Below the pieces are notes generated by a model. It did not search any database, had not been told where the DNA came from, and worked only from the letters and a program-made list of their open reading frames with translations. Position numbers and translations under genes: made by a program. From NCBI GenBank assembly GCA_014803525.1, contig JAAVBP010000005.1:62001-126000 (forward strand): a stretch of 64,000 nt of DNA, read 5' to 3'. This DNA comes from a bacterium. GTDB lineage: Bacteria > Pseudomonadota > Alphaproteobacteria > Rs-D84. How positions within the stretch are numbered: position 1 is the first letter of the stretch; each line of letters begins with the position of its first letter. Below, one piece after another: positions 9,711-19,267 of this stretch.

Positions 9711-10810
9711 TAAAACCGGTTTTATTTAATTTTACAGATGCCGAGTTGTCTGATTTTGTGACGGCGCGTGGATTGCCAAAATTTCGGGCCGCGCAAATAC
9801 GCGAGTGGTTATCACGCGGTGCGCCGGATTTTGCATCAATGAAGAATTTACCGGAAAGCTTGCGTCGTGATTTGGATGACGTGGCACAAACACTGCCGTG
9901 TAAAGTTATTCGGCGCCTGGATTCATCGGACGGTGAAACGACCAAGTTCTTGTTGGAAATGACGGACGGCGAACAGATTGAATGCGTGCTGATGCGCACT
10001 ACATATGGCAACAGTGTCTGCGTCAGTTCCCAGGCCGGATGCGCCATGGGATGCAGATTCTGTGCCAGTACGCTGCTGGGGCTGAAACGTAATTTAACCG
10101 CGAATGAAATTTTTGCCCAGGTTCTGACCGCGCAATGGGAACTGCGACGCAATCGCGCGGATAAAACCAACGTACGCCCAAATGGCGACGCAAATAACGG
10201 TGACGTGTCACATATTGTTATAATGGGCACCGGTGAACCATTACAGAATACAGAAAATGTGATTAATTTTATCGAACGCGCAAATAAAGATCTCGGGATC
10301 GGGTGGCGCCGGATAACGGTTTCCACATGTGGAATTGTGCCGGGAATACGTCGTCTGATTGAATGGGGGCGGCCGATAAACCTGGCCATATCATTGCACG
10401 CGCCAACGGATGAGTTGCGTGGCCAGATTATGCCGATTAATAATAAGTATAAGTTGGATGAGGTTCTGGCGGCCGCCGATGATTTTACAAACCTGCACAA
10501 TCGGCAATTGATGATAGAATACATACTGCTGGGGCGTAAAAATTCGGACGGGGAGACGGTTTTATACAACGCGACACCTGATATGGCCGAAAAACTTTCT
10601 GCATTATTGCGCGGCAAAAATTGCATGGTAAATTTGATACCGTGGAATGCGGTGGATGAACGCGATTTTGCATCGCCATCAGGCAACGCGGTACATCGGT
10701 TCCAGGATATACTTATCAAGAATGGAATTCATACACGCATTCGTCGTGAACGCGGCACGGACATCGGATCCGCATGCGGTCAACTGCGCCTGAATAATGC
10801 AAAGAAGTGA
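9707..10810 (+). CDS. rlmN: 23S rRNA A2503 / tRNA A37 methyltransferase RlmN
   Basis: Radical-SAM enzyme that methylates C2 of adenosine in 23S rRNA and some tRNAs. The protein is 367 residues. The [4Fe-4S] motif CAMGCRFC gives the family's CxxxCxxC. GTGEPL replaces the usual GMGEPL. The second reactive cysteine is in GSACGQL near the C-terminus. The start ATG overlaps the stop of the SurA-like gene (ATGA). In alphaproteobacteria lptD-surA is commonly followed by pdxA and rsmA; rlmN in that place is a lineage-specific arrangement. Confidence 0.95.
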   Translation: MIKPVLFNFTDAELSDFVTARGLPKFRAAQIREWLSRGAPDFASMKNLPESLRRDLDDVAQTLPCKVIRRLDSSDGETTKFLLEMTDGEQIECVLMRTTYGNSVCVSSQAGCAMGCRFCASTLLGLKRNLTANEIFAQVLTAQWELRRNRADKTNVRPNGDANNGDVSHIVIMGTGEPLQNTENVINFIERANKDLGIGWRRITVSTCGIVPGIRRLIEWGRPINLAISLHAPTDELRGQIMPINNKYKLDEVLAAADDFTNLHNRQLMIEYILLGRKNSDGETVLYNATPDMAEKLSALLRGKNCMVNLIPWNAVDERDFASPSGNAVHRFQDILIKNGIHTRIRRERGTDIGSACGQLRLNNAKK

Positions 10811-11088
10811 TACGTACAGGTTGTAAAGGCTCTCCATGCTTATTATTCCCGCAAATGATTGCCACGCCTAGCCCGGCAGGAGTGGGTCCATAAAGTTTTA
10901 CATTTGGTGTTTCGTGTTGTAACAGAACGTCTTTACTATGGTTCATAGACCCTATTCCTGCCTTCGCAGGAATGACAAAAGGGATTAATTTACTTATTAT
11001 CTATTCCTGTTCTTTGCAAAACAATTATCAATTATTTTTCAAATTCAGTGCAGGAAAAAAGCTGCCCACCTCTACATAGATGGTAATT
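10811..11088. other. Non-coding spacer with a dispersed-repeat remnant
   Basis: About 280 bases without a convincing gene. It contains a short palindrome (10954-10973), fragments such as GATTGCCACGCC and CCCGGCAGGAG that look like pieces of dispersed intergenic repeats, and an AT-rich tail. A 76-codon open frame on the minus strand overlaps rlmN and has no coding character. I see no RNA gene that I can name. Confidence 0.5.
10954..10973. repeat. Palindromic intergenic repeat
   Basis: ATTCCTGC-CTTC-GCAGGAAT, an 8-bp stem with a four-base loop, followed by GACA. This 'CCTGC CTTC GCAGG' sequence is typical of dispersed repeats in many proteobacterial genomes. Only one copy was noticed in this window. 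Confidence 0.6.
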
Positions 11089-11118
11089 AAAAAATCCCCC
11101 GGATGGGGGGATTTTTTA
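11089..11118 (-). terminator. Rho-independent terminator after the cysteine-rich gene
   Basis: On the minus strand ATCCCCCC-ATCC-GGGGGAT is followed by six T. It overlaps the last codon of the upstream gene. A nearly identical terminator follows accC (54670-54699). Confidence 0.85.
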
Positions 11119-14100
11119 TTCAACCAGTGTCGTTTCTACGATGTCACCGAACGTTCCGGCGGGTTCGGATCCAATCATACATGTGATATGACTGCCGACC
11201 TCAGACATAAACTGATCATAGGCTTCTTGTTCAACCTTGTCCAGTTTGGCGTCTTGAACGCTCTTGGTCGCCTGGTATGCCAATACACCACCGGCAATAG
11301 AGCCCACCCCAACACCAACCGCCGTGGTTATAGCTTTGTTTCTATCGGCTTTTTTGGCTGCTGTCGGATCCGCACTCAGCGTGCTGCAATATCTACCAAT
11401 CTCGCTAACAGCTGTATTTGCAGCAGCAAGATTATCAGATGCAGTATTTGTAGCATTTTGAGTCGCAGCCTGACGATCTGCTAAATCCTTGTTGGCGGCA
11501 ATCGCACTTGCGTCATCGTAATACACGGTATATGTATATGTGTGACTTGTTGCGCCTTTCTCTGCTGAACAAGCTGAGACATTATTTGTTTGAACTTGTT
11601 CACCTTTTTGTTTGCCGTTGCATACCTGTGGGAAGTTACCACGATAGATCGTTCCGTCAAATGTATCGCACATGAAATAGCATGTTACTGTCTCTGTATA
11701 GCTACGATATGTATCATTTGGTTGCATTGTTGCAAACTGCATCTTTATTGCATCCTCTGCCAATTTTGTGGAACTGGCTGGCAAAGTTATTGATTTTATT
11801 GTTGCAACGGCTGTTCCGGTCACAGGCGTTACGGTTTGTGTATTCCCACCAATATAGGCCTGGTGTGCTACATTGGCCGCTGCCAATAATTGGCTTAAAC
11901 TTTTTTCCGTATTGCCGATCTTATCCAGTGTTTGACCGTCCTTATAAAGTTTTTTCTTGTCGATAGAATTTAATTTTCTAACTGCAGAATTTAACTTTGT
12001 AAAGTATGCGGATTTGTCATCACGGGATGTTGCTTTTACATATCCTTCGGCCGCACCGGAACAAATACCTGCCTGATAATCTACGTCAGATGTATCATTT
12101 TTTGTACCCAGCAGGCCGCCCAAGAAATTAGAATCTGCGATTTTATTACCGGCAACGCCACCCAATGCACCACCACCGAGTGTTCCCAATACTGCCATCC
12201 AGCCCTTGGTTCTGCCATTACCCTGTGCTGCGGTTGCGCGTGCATCAGATGCAACGGAATTTGCCAAGTCTGTCAAAGCAGATTCTGGGATCCAAGAACC
12301 ACAGGTAAATGCATCACCGGCGGCGAAATATGCGGTACCCCAAGATGCATTACCCTTAGTGATAATATCCTGGATCTTTTTCTCATCAGACTGCAGGGTC
12401 ACGCGTACGCGGCAGAAAGAGCCATAGATATCGTTAGATGCCACGAATTCGTTTTCTTTCAGACCTGACATCGGATATGTCTTTGGCACCTTGGACCCGC
12501 GCAGTTTAACCCACATAAATGTAGATCCCAGATCATTTTTACCCTTGATCCCGCCGTTATTCCCGGCCAGACACTGGTTCTGCTCACGCGTCAGTTTTGC
12601 GTTATACTTTGCCTGGGCCTCTTTTTCCAGATCATAGACCAGGTCTTTGAACAGGGAACTGGCCGCCTGGGACTGGTAATATGTGGCCTCGGATATCATT
12701 ACCGGTTCGCTGCATTCCTGGCCGTCGCATTCCAGTGTGTCACAGCGACCCTGGGTTGTGCCGCCTTTGGCCGTGCACAGGTTTTCACCGTTTTCGTCTT
12801 GTGCCTGGATACCGGCGCCAACGCTGACCGCGGTGGCACTGCCTGCGTCAATCCAGTTGTCACGAACACTGCCCGAACCCCAATCGTTTGATTTAGACTG
12901 GCGATTTCTGCTGGAAACCAGATGTTCCTGGATCTTTAAATGTTCTTCGCATGCAGACGCATTCTTTACCGTATCCAGACACAAGCCCAATACGATTGTG
13001 TAGTCAAGCACGCCACCAACTTTGTTCATGCTGCGGTCATAACCACTCATGCCACTGGCGTTGTTTGCCGTATATGTTTCGCCGCTGGTGTTCGTTAATG
13101 TTGAATAAACATCCGTACGGTTGCGATAGCAGTTCTGATAATCCGTACCGCACATAGATTTTACACAAGATGTTGCAACATTCTGGCAACGCTTGCGCAT
13201 CTGGGCGATGGCCGCGTCGTTATAGCTGCTTTGCAGTGATGCATTTAATGCCGCAACAACGCCAATCGGGTCTTTGCCTTCTTCGGCGGTCGGGAACAAT
13301 GTTGTAAATGCATCGTCGTTTTTATACTGATATGTATACGTACCGGCCGAATTCGGATTCAGTGCCGCATACTTACAATTCGGGTCGGAATTTACAATCG
13401 CACTGCATCCGGTTTGTAATTCTTCATAGAATCCGTTTGCCGTCTGGTTGATGGTCTTGCCACCATTGGAACCAAACACCTCGGAATAACATGCCGCGCC
13501 GGAACCGGAACCACATGTGCGCATTACGCAAGATTTGATTGTGTCGGCACACTTGTTTTTCGTCTTGGTATCGAATTGCGTTACCAGGTCGGTGATCTTT
13601 GCATTCATTGCCGTGTTCATGCGTGATGCATAGATATCATCATATACCTCGGCCCGTTCGTCTTCATCTTTTAATTTAGATGCAGATGGCACACTGCCCT
13701 TTGATGCGATGTGACAATACTTGCTGCCAGCGATGGTGTCAAAGCATTCGTTCTTGATGTATCCGGAAACATTTTTCTTGCCCCATTCGGCTAACGTGTC
13801 GTTCAAAGAAGTAATTGCCGCCGCATTATTCGCGTCCGACATGCTCTTTACCAAATCAACAATGTATTGGGTGCTGTTTTCATAGCACTGGAACGGGTTA
13901 TCCGCGCATGCGTTCAAGATACACTGATCCGCAATCTTGTAACATGTTGCAACCGCATTTGCCGCGGCCAGGGCCGCCCCCTCTTCCATCATATCCTTGA
14001 TACGTCCCGTGCCAACGTTGGAAGTATTCGTGGAACCAAACAGCTGGGTCTTACCCTCGGCCTGGCAACGGGCCAGCGTGGATTCACAGAATACGCGCTG

Positions 14101-14685
14101 TTTTCTGAATTCTTTTTCTGTGGTACACAGTTCAAAATCCGCGCCACAGACATTATCTTTGGTCAGGCATGATGTATAACGCTTTACACATGTACCGGTG
14201 TCATATTTGTTTGAAATCGCCGCGCCGGTTATCATCTGGCCCAGCAAGCTGCCATCGGTCGGGTATGTACAGGATACATAGTCGCCATTTGAATCCTTAG
14301 TGCATGATGACAGGGCCGTTATCGTTCCCGTGCCAAACAGGCTGGAAATACCGGACGTGCTGCACTGGGACAATGTCGATAAACACTGGGGCATTTTGCC
14401 GTTGAACAAGATCTTGGTCGTGCATTCTTCAAAATCAGAACCACATGCGTCATCACCCTTCATACATTCGGTGTATGCGTCGATACAATCCTTGTTCGAC
14501 AACAGTGACGATGTTGTCGTCGTTGTACCACTGACGGTGGTGCCGCTGCCGGTGATATATGACGTCATTGTTGGCATACGTGACGATGCCGTGCCAATCA
14601 CACTGGGGCGCGCCGTCAATGCATAAGACGCCGGAATTACCGCGAAAACGGCCAGAAAACTAACTGATTTTGAAAAGAGACTCAT
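11116..14685 (-). CDS. Giant secreted cysteine-rich repeat protein, unknown function
   Basis: A protein of 1189 residues with a signal peptide (cleavage likely after ASYA, residue ~22) and a Ser/Thr-rich linker (~45-62). Cysteine modules follow: CxxxYTECMKGDDACGSDFEEC at ~67-88 recurs as CVKRYTSCLTKDNVCGADFELC at ~166-187, and looser CxxxxxxCxxxxC modules follow to ~residue 580 (CADTIKSC, CQNVATSCVKSMCG). A central region near 640-660 contains CTAKGGTTQGRCDTLEC. Two glycine-zipper stretches (GGGALGGVAG; GVGVGSIAGGVLAYQ) occur in the C-terminal third. No enzymatic motif was recognised. The even spacing of cysteines suggests disulphides in the periplasm or at the surface. It has its own promoter (14712-14739), a GGAG ribosome site and a terminator. 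It lies downstream of a pilin-like operon on the same strand, so a shared surface role is possible but unproven. Confidence 0.85.
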   Translation of the reverse strand: MSLFSKSVSFLAVFAVIPASYALTARPSVIGTASSRMPTMTSYITGSGTTVSGTTTTTSSLLSNKDCIDAYTECMKGDDACGSDFEECTTKILFNGKMPQCLSTLSQCSTSGISSLFGTGTITALSSCTKDSNGDYVSCTYPTDGSLLGQMITGAAISNKYDTGTCVKRYTSCLTKDNVCGADFELCTTEKEFRKQRVFCESTLARCQAEGKTQLFGSTNTSNVGTGRIKDMMEEGAALAAANAVATCYKIADQCILNACADNPFQCYENSTQYIVDLVKSMSDANNAAAITSLNDTLAEWGKKNVSGYIKNECFDTIAGSKYCHIASKGSVPSASKLKDEDERAEVYDDIYASRMNTAMNAKITDLVTQFDTKTKNKCADTIKSCVMRTCGSGSGAACYSEVFGSNGGKTINQTANGFYEELQTGCSAIVNSDPNCKYAALNPNSAGTYTYQYKNDDAFTTLFPTAEEGKDPIGVVAALNASLQSSYNDAAIAQMRKRCQNVATSCVKSMCGTDYQNCYRNRTDVYSTLTNTSGETYTANNASGMSGYDRSMNKVGGVLDYTIVLGLCLDTVKNASACEEHLKIQEHLVSSRNRQSKSNDWGSGSVRDNWIDAGSATAVSVGAGIQAQDENGENLCTAKGGTTQGRCDTLECDGQECSEPVMISEATYYQSQAASSLFKDLVYDLEKEAQAKYNAKLTREQNQCLAGNNGGIKGKNDLGSTFMWVKLRGSKVPKTYPMSGLKENEFVASNDIYGSFCRVRVTLQSDEKKIQDIITKGNASWGTAYFAAGDAFTCGSWIPESALTDLANSVASDARATAAQGNGRTKGWMAVLGTLGGGALGGVAGNKIADSNFLGGLLGTKNDTSDVDYQAGICSGAAEGYVKATSRDDKSAYFTKLNSAVRKLNSIDKKKLYKDGQTLDKIGNTEKSLSQLLAAANVAHQAYIGGNTQTVTPVTGTAVATIKSITLPASSTKLAEDAIKMQFATMQPNDTYRSYTETVTCYFMCDTFDGTIYRGNFPQVCNGKQKGEQVQTNNVSACSAEKGATSHTYTYTVYYDDASAIAANKDLADRQAATQNATNTASDNLAAANTAVSEIGRYCSTLSADPTAAKKADRNKAITTAVGVGVGSIAGGVLAYQATKSVQDAKLDKVEQEAYDQFMSEVGSHITCMIGSEPAGTFGDIVETTLVE

Positions 14686-14711
14686 TCTACTCGCTCCATA
14701 TTTTGTATTTC

Positions 14712-14739
14712 ATTATATCATAAAAACGATTTCAGACAA
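14712..14739 (-). promoter_or_regulatory. Promoter of the giant cysteine-rich gene
   Basis: On the minus strand TTGTCT, a 16-base spacer and a perfect TATAAT, about 27 bases before the start codon. Transcription would begin near 14705, leaving a short leader with GGAG. Confidence 0.75.
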
Positions 14740-14766
14740 ACAAAATAATCAAATATGGCGCGTGTA

Positions 14767-15732
14767 TTATTCAGTATCATCAAGGATACAACGCAGTTCT
14801 GCCATATCATCCGGCAGGGGCGCGCGAAAATGCATGGGCGCGCCGGTTACGGGGTGGATGAACTCTAAAACCTCGGCATGCAGCATCTGGCCGTTGTGTG
14901 TCTTGATAAATTCCAGCAATTCCGGATTCCGGACACTGCCCAGACGCGCAGACCCGCGACCATATACCGGATCACACAGTACCGGGAACCCATGCGCCGA
15001 CAGATGTACGCGTATCTGGTGCGTGCGGCCGGTCATTAGTGTGCATCGCAGCGCGGCGACACCCACACGTGTCCAAACATCCATTACGTTTACAATCGTG
15101 TGTGCGGGACGACCGCCGGTCTTTACCATGCTCATTTTCTGGCGATTGCGTGATGACCGCGCGATGTTGCCGGTGATATCCGCACCCGTCCAATTCGGCA
15201 CGCCCCATACAAAGGCAACATATTTACGTGTCAGGTCATGTTCAGAAAATATTTTTACCAGACCACGAAATGCCGCATCTGATTTTGCAAAGACCATGAC
15301 GCCACTGGTATCCTTGTCCAAACGATGAACAACGCCCGGGCGTGTATCACCGCCGAGTAGCGACAGGTGCGTATGCGCCAAAATATTTTGGACCAGCGTT
15401 CCCGTCTTGTTCCCGGCCGACGGATACATTACGACACCGCGCGGTTTGTTTATAACAATGATGTCATCGTCTTCGAATAAAATGTCCAGATCAAAATCGG
15501 TTGAGATATTATCCGCCGCAGTGTCGGTGGCAGGCGCGTCTGGAACCGCTACCATAAACACATCACCGGCGCGGATTTTTTCAGCGCACTTTACCGGTGC
15601 GCCGCCGGTGCGTGTTATATTAAAACGCTGAATCTCGCTGCGCGAAAATTCCGGCATTTGCGCCGCCAAGAATTTATCAACACGCACGCCGATGGCGGAT
15701 TCATCTGGTATAAATTCACGTATGTCTGACAT
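14767..15732 (-). CDS. rluD: RluA-family 23S rRNA pseudouridine synthase (RluD-like)
   Basis: Converts uridines in 23S rRNA (helix 69 for RluD) to pseudouridine. The protein is 321 residues. An N-terminal S4 RNA-binding domain (~14-70, IGVRVDKFLAAQMPEFSRS) is followed by the catalytic domain. The catalytic aspartate is in HRLDKDTSGVMVF, and TGRTHQIRVHLSAHG is the second conserved motif. The ATG shares one base with the stop of the preceding small secreted-protein gene (TAATG), so it is the last gene of the pilin-like operon. RluC is possible; the S4 domain and length suit RluD. Confidence 0.92.
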   Translation of the reverse strand: MSDIREFIPDESAIGVRVDKFLAAQMPEFSRSEIQRFNITRTGGAPVKCAEKIRAGDVFMVAVPDAPATDTAADNISTDFDLDILFEDDDIIVINKPRGVVMYPSAGNKTGTLVQNILAHTHLSLLGGDTRPGVVHRLDKDTSGVMVFAKSDAAFRGLVKIFSEHDLTRKYVAFVWGVPNWTGADITGNIARSSRNRQKMSMVKTGGRPAHTIVNVMDVWTRVGVAALRCTLMTGRTHQIRVHLSAHGFPVLCDPVYGRGSARLGSVRNPELLEFIKTHNGQMLHAEVLEFIHPVTGAPMHFRAPLPDDMAELRCILDDTE

Positions 15733-16214
15733 TATTTATAACTATCCCAATCTGGGCCGCGTGTACAACGCGACAAATCAATTGTTAATTCACGGTCGCC
15801 GGTCACCGGACATGTTAATATCCCCGTCGTCACCGCCTGGTCTGCATCACGGGTCGCGTTGCGCCATGCGAACTTAATCTCGGTCGGCGCGTGTACACAT
15901 GCAATGCGCAGTTCCCCATCGTGTTCATTGCGCGGCCCCAGCCACACACGAACACCCGCCCCCAAACCATAACATGGAAACCCATCCAGATAAAATAATA
16001 CCAAGCCCTTGCCAATCAGTTTGTTATTATTCGAATACTGAAATTTACCATGATATTCATGCAGACGCAGGCCGGTCACGGCCTCCCAATCTGTGCTGGT
16101 GGAAAAGATACTGACGCGTGCAGGGGCAGGCGCCGGTGCGGGTACAGTGGTTGCCGCGTGCGCACCGCCAAAACACACAGACATACAGATTATCAGTGCG
16201 ATTATTTTATTCAT
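15732..16214 (-). CDS. Small secreted protein, unknown
   Basis: 160 residues from MNKIIALIICMSVCFGGAHAAT, a clear signal peptide with cleavage after AHA. A short proline-alanine linker (PAPAPAPA) follows, then a compact domain with four cysteines (FPCYGLG, IACVH, LTCPV, SRCTRG). The domain family is not recognised. A TTG two codons upstream (16220) is in frame, but the ATG at 16214 has a GGA about seven bases ahead and starts the signal peptide properly. It begins three bases after the zinc-ribbon gene's stop and ends inside the rluD start, so the three are co-translated. Confidence 0.75.
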   Translation of the reverse strand: MNKIIALIICMSVCFGGAHAATTVPAPAPAPARVSIFSTSTDWEAVTGLRLHEYHGKFQYSNNNKLIGKGLVLFYLDGFPCYGLGAGVRVWLGPRNEHDGELRIACVHAPTEIKFAWRNATRDADQAVTTGILTCPVTGDRELTIDLSRCTRGPDWDSYK

Positions 16215-16216
16215 AA

Positions 16217-16729
16217 TCAATCCATTTGGTCTTTTAATTCCACAGTTATCTTTTTTACGCCATTGCTGGGCGCGGACAGTGTGTGTGAAAATTCAACCGA
16301 TGCACCTGGATCCAACAATGTTGCCGATGGCATAAATTTCTGTCGTGCGATTTCTGTGCCGGCGGCGTCATGTGACACGATTATTAAATCGGGCACCCCG
16401 TATATATCCCCCGACTGGTTCGTGACGCGGCCCGATACGACAAAGTGTGCCGTGCCATCTGCATCAATAACCGAATGAATATCGGTCACCGTTGCCACAA
16501 TCGGTCGTGCAGCCGCGGCGGCATCCGCATTGTGTCGGGTGATAACCGCGATTGAAAATACGATTGCCGCCAGGGCCGCCGTCGCCGCCGCGATGATCAT
16601 CAGACCTGCACGTGCGCGGCGCGGCGGATTGATATGCCATGCATGACCGCACACGGCGCATTTAACACGCCCGCGCATTGATGCCGCAACGTTATATTCT
16701 GTTTTGCAAAAATCACATACTGTCTTCAT
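16217..16729 (-). CDS. MJ0042-type zinc-ribbon membrane protein with DUF3426-like domain
   Basis: 170 residues. The N-terminal zinc ribbon has CDFC at residues 5-8 and CAVC at 24-27, then HAWHINPP, typical of the MJ0042 family in alphaproteobacteria. One transmembrane helix lies near 43-65 (GLMIIAAATAALAAIVFSIA). A periplasmic DUF3426-like beta domain follows, with VVSGRVTNQSGDIYGVPDLI. It lies between the pilin-like genes and a small secreted protein, separated by a few dozen bases. Exact function is unknown for the family; a membrane sensor or scaffold is plausible. Confidence 0.85.
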   Translation of the reverse strand: MKTVCDFCKTEYNVAASMRGRVKCAVCGHAWHINPPRRARAGLMIIAAATAALAAIVFSIAVITRHNADAAAAARPIVATVTDIHSVIDADGTAHFVVSGRVTNQSGDIYGVPDLIIVSHDAAGTEIARQKFMPSATLLDPGASVEFSHTLSAPSNGVKKITVELKDQMD

Positions 16730-16755
16730 TTTCTTTTATCTTATACCAAAAAGTT

Positions 16756-18069
16756 TTACAAATTCAACCGTCGATATTTTTTACGAACAGTTTCCTGGAT
16801 TTGCGTTATCGCGTTCATGTAATCGGATGCGGTCGCATTCTTGTTTGCGGCAACGGCCCCGAATATGCGCGCGCTGTCTGTGCCGGATTCAAATTGTGCC
16901 AACGCCATCGGCGCCATACGTGTCAATTCTGCAAAAGATGCATCAACCATATTCGCAGTGCCGCCCGACACGTCCCAGTAATATGCGCTGTTGTTGGAAT
17001 CTTCGATTCTGCTTTTTACATCCAGTCGTGGTGTTATGGATCCTGCGAATCCGACGGTGACATACATTGCGGTTATGCGTCCGTATGTCATATCCAATCC
17101 ACCGTTTATTTTAAGCAGCGCGACTTTTTCTGTGTCCGATATACTTAATCCGGCCAACCGCATGTTTGTAACATATAAATCAGTAACGGTAAAGTTTGAA
17201 AACTTGCCCGTATCCGCCAGCGAGAAATTCCCCGTCACATCCATGTTTTTTGAATCCGCAGACAATCCACCCGCAACCGTTGTCATATTTGCATTGAATA
17301 TATTGTCAATAGATGTTCTGTTTTGAAATGTAATGTTATTGGACACTATTTTTCCGACGGCCATTGTTTCTTCGAAACGCATATCCCGTCCATTAAAAAA
17401 AGATGCATCCAGAATATCATGCCCGCCCATTGACAGCGCCGACAACATTGTTGCATCCGCCGGGTCGCCGGATGGGACACGCCATAAATATTTTGCATTG
17501 TCACGTACGGCGTCTGTTGTCTTGATAATACCGCCACTGTTGCCGCCAATTCCCAGACTGACCGCGTCTGTATGCCATGCGCCGTATGCACCATATGCAC
17601 GTCCGTCATCAACAAAGCCCATATCTGCGCCACCAATGTTAACAATTTGGCGTGTGCGTATCGGGCTGATATCTGTGTCGGATAAAATGATAACACCTTG
17701 CAGTGTTGCGCGATCGTTTATGTCCGCAGATTTTAATATTCGCAATTGATATCGGTCGGCGTCGGTGGCAATCAAGTCTTCATCGATGCCATATTCGCCC
17801 AAATCCGACAATTCCACGCGCGTTATGTTTTTCCCAATTGTTGACATTAATTGTTCGCGGTTTTCGGTAATATATCGTTCCAGTGCGGAACCAACATGTT
17901 GCATCCGACGTGTAACGGCAACATTTTCTGCACGCGCAATCGCATTTTGATGATATTTAAATATAAACGGTATAACCAGCATGGCCAACGCCACACTAAG
18001 CATTAATTCGACCAACATTCCGCCGGATTCGGCGGACGTGTTAAAAAGATACTGGTGCTTGCGTAACAT
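16756..18069 (-). CDS. Type IV pilin-like protein with beta-rich C-terminal domain (third of three)
   Basis: 437 residues. A short basic leader ends in AESG, followed by GMLVELMLSVALAMLVIPF: a prepilin-peptidase-type site with glutamate at +5 if cleavage is between the two glycines, then a hydrophobic helix and a long amphipathic helix (~35-75). At about residue 220 LSMGGHDILDA matches LNMGGHNIYRA of the preceding gene. The remainder is Asn/Thr/Gly-rich and predicted to be beta. This arrangement resembles minor pilins or PilV-like tip adhesins, and the LxMGGHxI phrase also occurs in phage tail-fibre stalks. No assembly ATPase, secretin or peptidase gene is nearby. It overlaps the upstream gene by 29 bases. 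Confidence 0.8.
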   Translation of the reverse strand: MLRKHQYLFNTSAESGGMLVELMLSVALAMLVIPFIFKYHQNAIARAENVAVTRRMQHVGSALERYITENREQLMSTIGKNITRVELSDLGEYGIDEDLIATDADRYQLRILKSADINDRATLQGVIILSDTDISPIRTRQIVNIGGADMGFVDDGRAYGAYGAWHTDAVSLGIGGNSGGIIKTTDAVRDNAKYLWRVPSGDPADATMLSALSMGGHDILDASFFNGRDMRFEETMAVGKIVSNNITFQNRTSIDNIFNANMTTVAGGLSADSKNMDVTGNFSLADTGKFSNFTVTDLYVTNMRLAGLSISDTEKVALLKINGGLDMTYGRITAMYVTVGFAGSITPRLDVKSRIEDSNNSAYYWDVSGGTANMVDASFAELTRMAPMALAQFESGTDSARIFGAVAANKNATASDYMNAITQIQETVRKKYRRLNL

Positions 18070-19267
18070 TTTGCATGCCCCCCGTCCATCCCGATTTCAT
18101 TAATTCTGAAAATTCTTTTTTTTGTACCGGTGCGGGAATTTTTGCCCGGGTCAGTGTCAATTTTGAAAATTTTGGTGGTGTGGTTGATGGAAATGTCCAT
18201 GTACCTATTTTCAGGGGCGCATTTGTCGACATCAGCAATTCACCCGACAGTGTTAATCCAAAATTATCATAAAATATTATTTCATCCGTTGAAATAAACG
18301 GCGCCGAAACATATCCGGCCGAAATACCGTCAAAAGAACTTATTGTGCGCGCGGTATCTGATTTCAATGTTAGGTCGCGTGATACATTGACACTGCCACT
18401 GACGGTGGCGCGGTCAACAATTGCGCGTCCGCGTGTTGTATACGTATTTCCGTTCAGACTGGATGCGGTAATGTTGCGAAAACCTGTTATGTCACCTGTT
18501 ACGCGCATGTTTCCCATCTGTACGGTGCCGCCGTCAATGTTTGCACCGGCGGAAAAGTATGCAGCGTCCGATACAACATCATCCGCACTGATAAATGTTG
18601 TGGAAATGGATGTTGTTTTTGCAGATTTTCCCAATATTCCGCCCGCGCGGTATATATTATGACCACCCATGTTCAAATCGCGCTGCATCACGTTTAACAT
18701 ATCTTCGCCCGATGTTCCACGGTGCAGATATTTTTCAGTGTCCATTCCCGATACATCACGTGAAATTTTGTATATCAAATCGCCCGGATTGAAATCGGGT
18801 GCCTGGACGGCCCATGTGCTGCCGTATGCGATGCCATCTGTATCGACGACCGCGGCATCCATTCCGATATTGCGCGCGACCGATTCCGTGCGCAGTCGAT
18901 TTAACCCCAAATTAAATGCCAGATAAACATCTGTTATCGATGCACCCGATACCGCATATTTATCAATGAATCCGGCCGATGCGTCATCGGCAATTTGTGT
19001 TAAATCGTCGGCATCCAATCGTATTTGGGCGGTGTCGGGCCATGCATCTGCATGCATGCGAATAAAATTCAGTGCCGCACCCCGTGAATTTATTATTTTT
19101 TTTGCCATACGAATATCCAGTGCGGTTTGCGTTGTCTGGGCAACCTGGGTGTACACAAATGGTGCTGCAATGGCAACAATGGCAATGGCCATCAATACCT
19201 CTAACACGCCGGCACCGCGGGTTTCATCAGAAAAAAGATTTTTCCTATATACAGCCATCGCCACCAT
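18041..19267 (-). CDS. Type IV pilin-like protein with beta-rich C-terminal domain (second of three)
   Basis: 408 residues. The leader ends RG, followed by AGVLEVLMAIAIVAIAAPF, placing glutamate at +5 of a type IV pilin-like N-terminus. An amphipathic helix continues to ~70. LNMGGHNIYRAGGILG occurs near residue 205. The rest contains repeated short beta segments (VTGDITGFRNITASSLNG, SGSVNVSRDLTLKSD) like a stalk or beta-helix. A second ATG (19258, MAVYRKN) with GGTGG just ahead is an alternative start. It overlaps the preceding gene by 23 bases and the next by 29, indicating tight translational coupling. Family assignment is by eye. Confidence 0.8.
   Translation of the reverse strand: MVAMAVYRKNLFSDETRGAGVLEVLMAIAIVAIAAPFVYTQVAQTTQTALDIRMAKKIINSRGAALNFIRMHADAWPDTAQIRLDADDLTQIADDASAGFIDKYAVSGASITDVYLAFNLGLNRLRTESVARNIGMDAAVVDTDGIAYGSTWAVQAPDFNPGDLIYKISRDVSGMDTEKYLHRGTSGEDMLNVMQRDLNMGGHNIYRAGGILGKSAKTTSISTTFISADDVVSDAAYFSAGANIDGGTVQMGNMRVTGDITGFRNITASSLNGNTYTTRGRAIVDRATVSGSVNVSRDLTLKSDTARTISSFDGISAGYVSAPFISTDEIIFYDNFGLTLSGELLMSTNAPLKIGTWTFPSTTPPKFSKLTLTRAKIPAPVQKKEFSELMKSGWTGGMQNVTQAPVSF

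Noticed and set aside
9685..10719. A 344-codon open frame antisense to rlmN
   Set aside because: Covers a clear rlmN gene in the opposite frame; composition is that of a shadow frame.
10716..10946. A 76-codon minus-strand frame in the spacer after rlmN
   Set aside because: Overlaps rlmN and repeat-like sequence, with no ribosome site and no domain; probably translated repeat.
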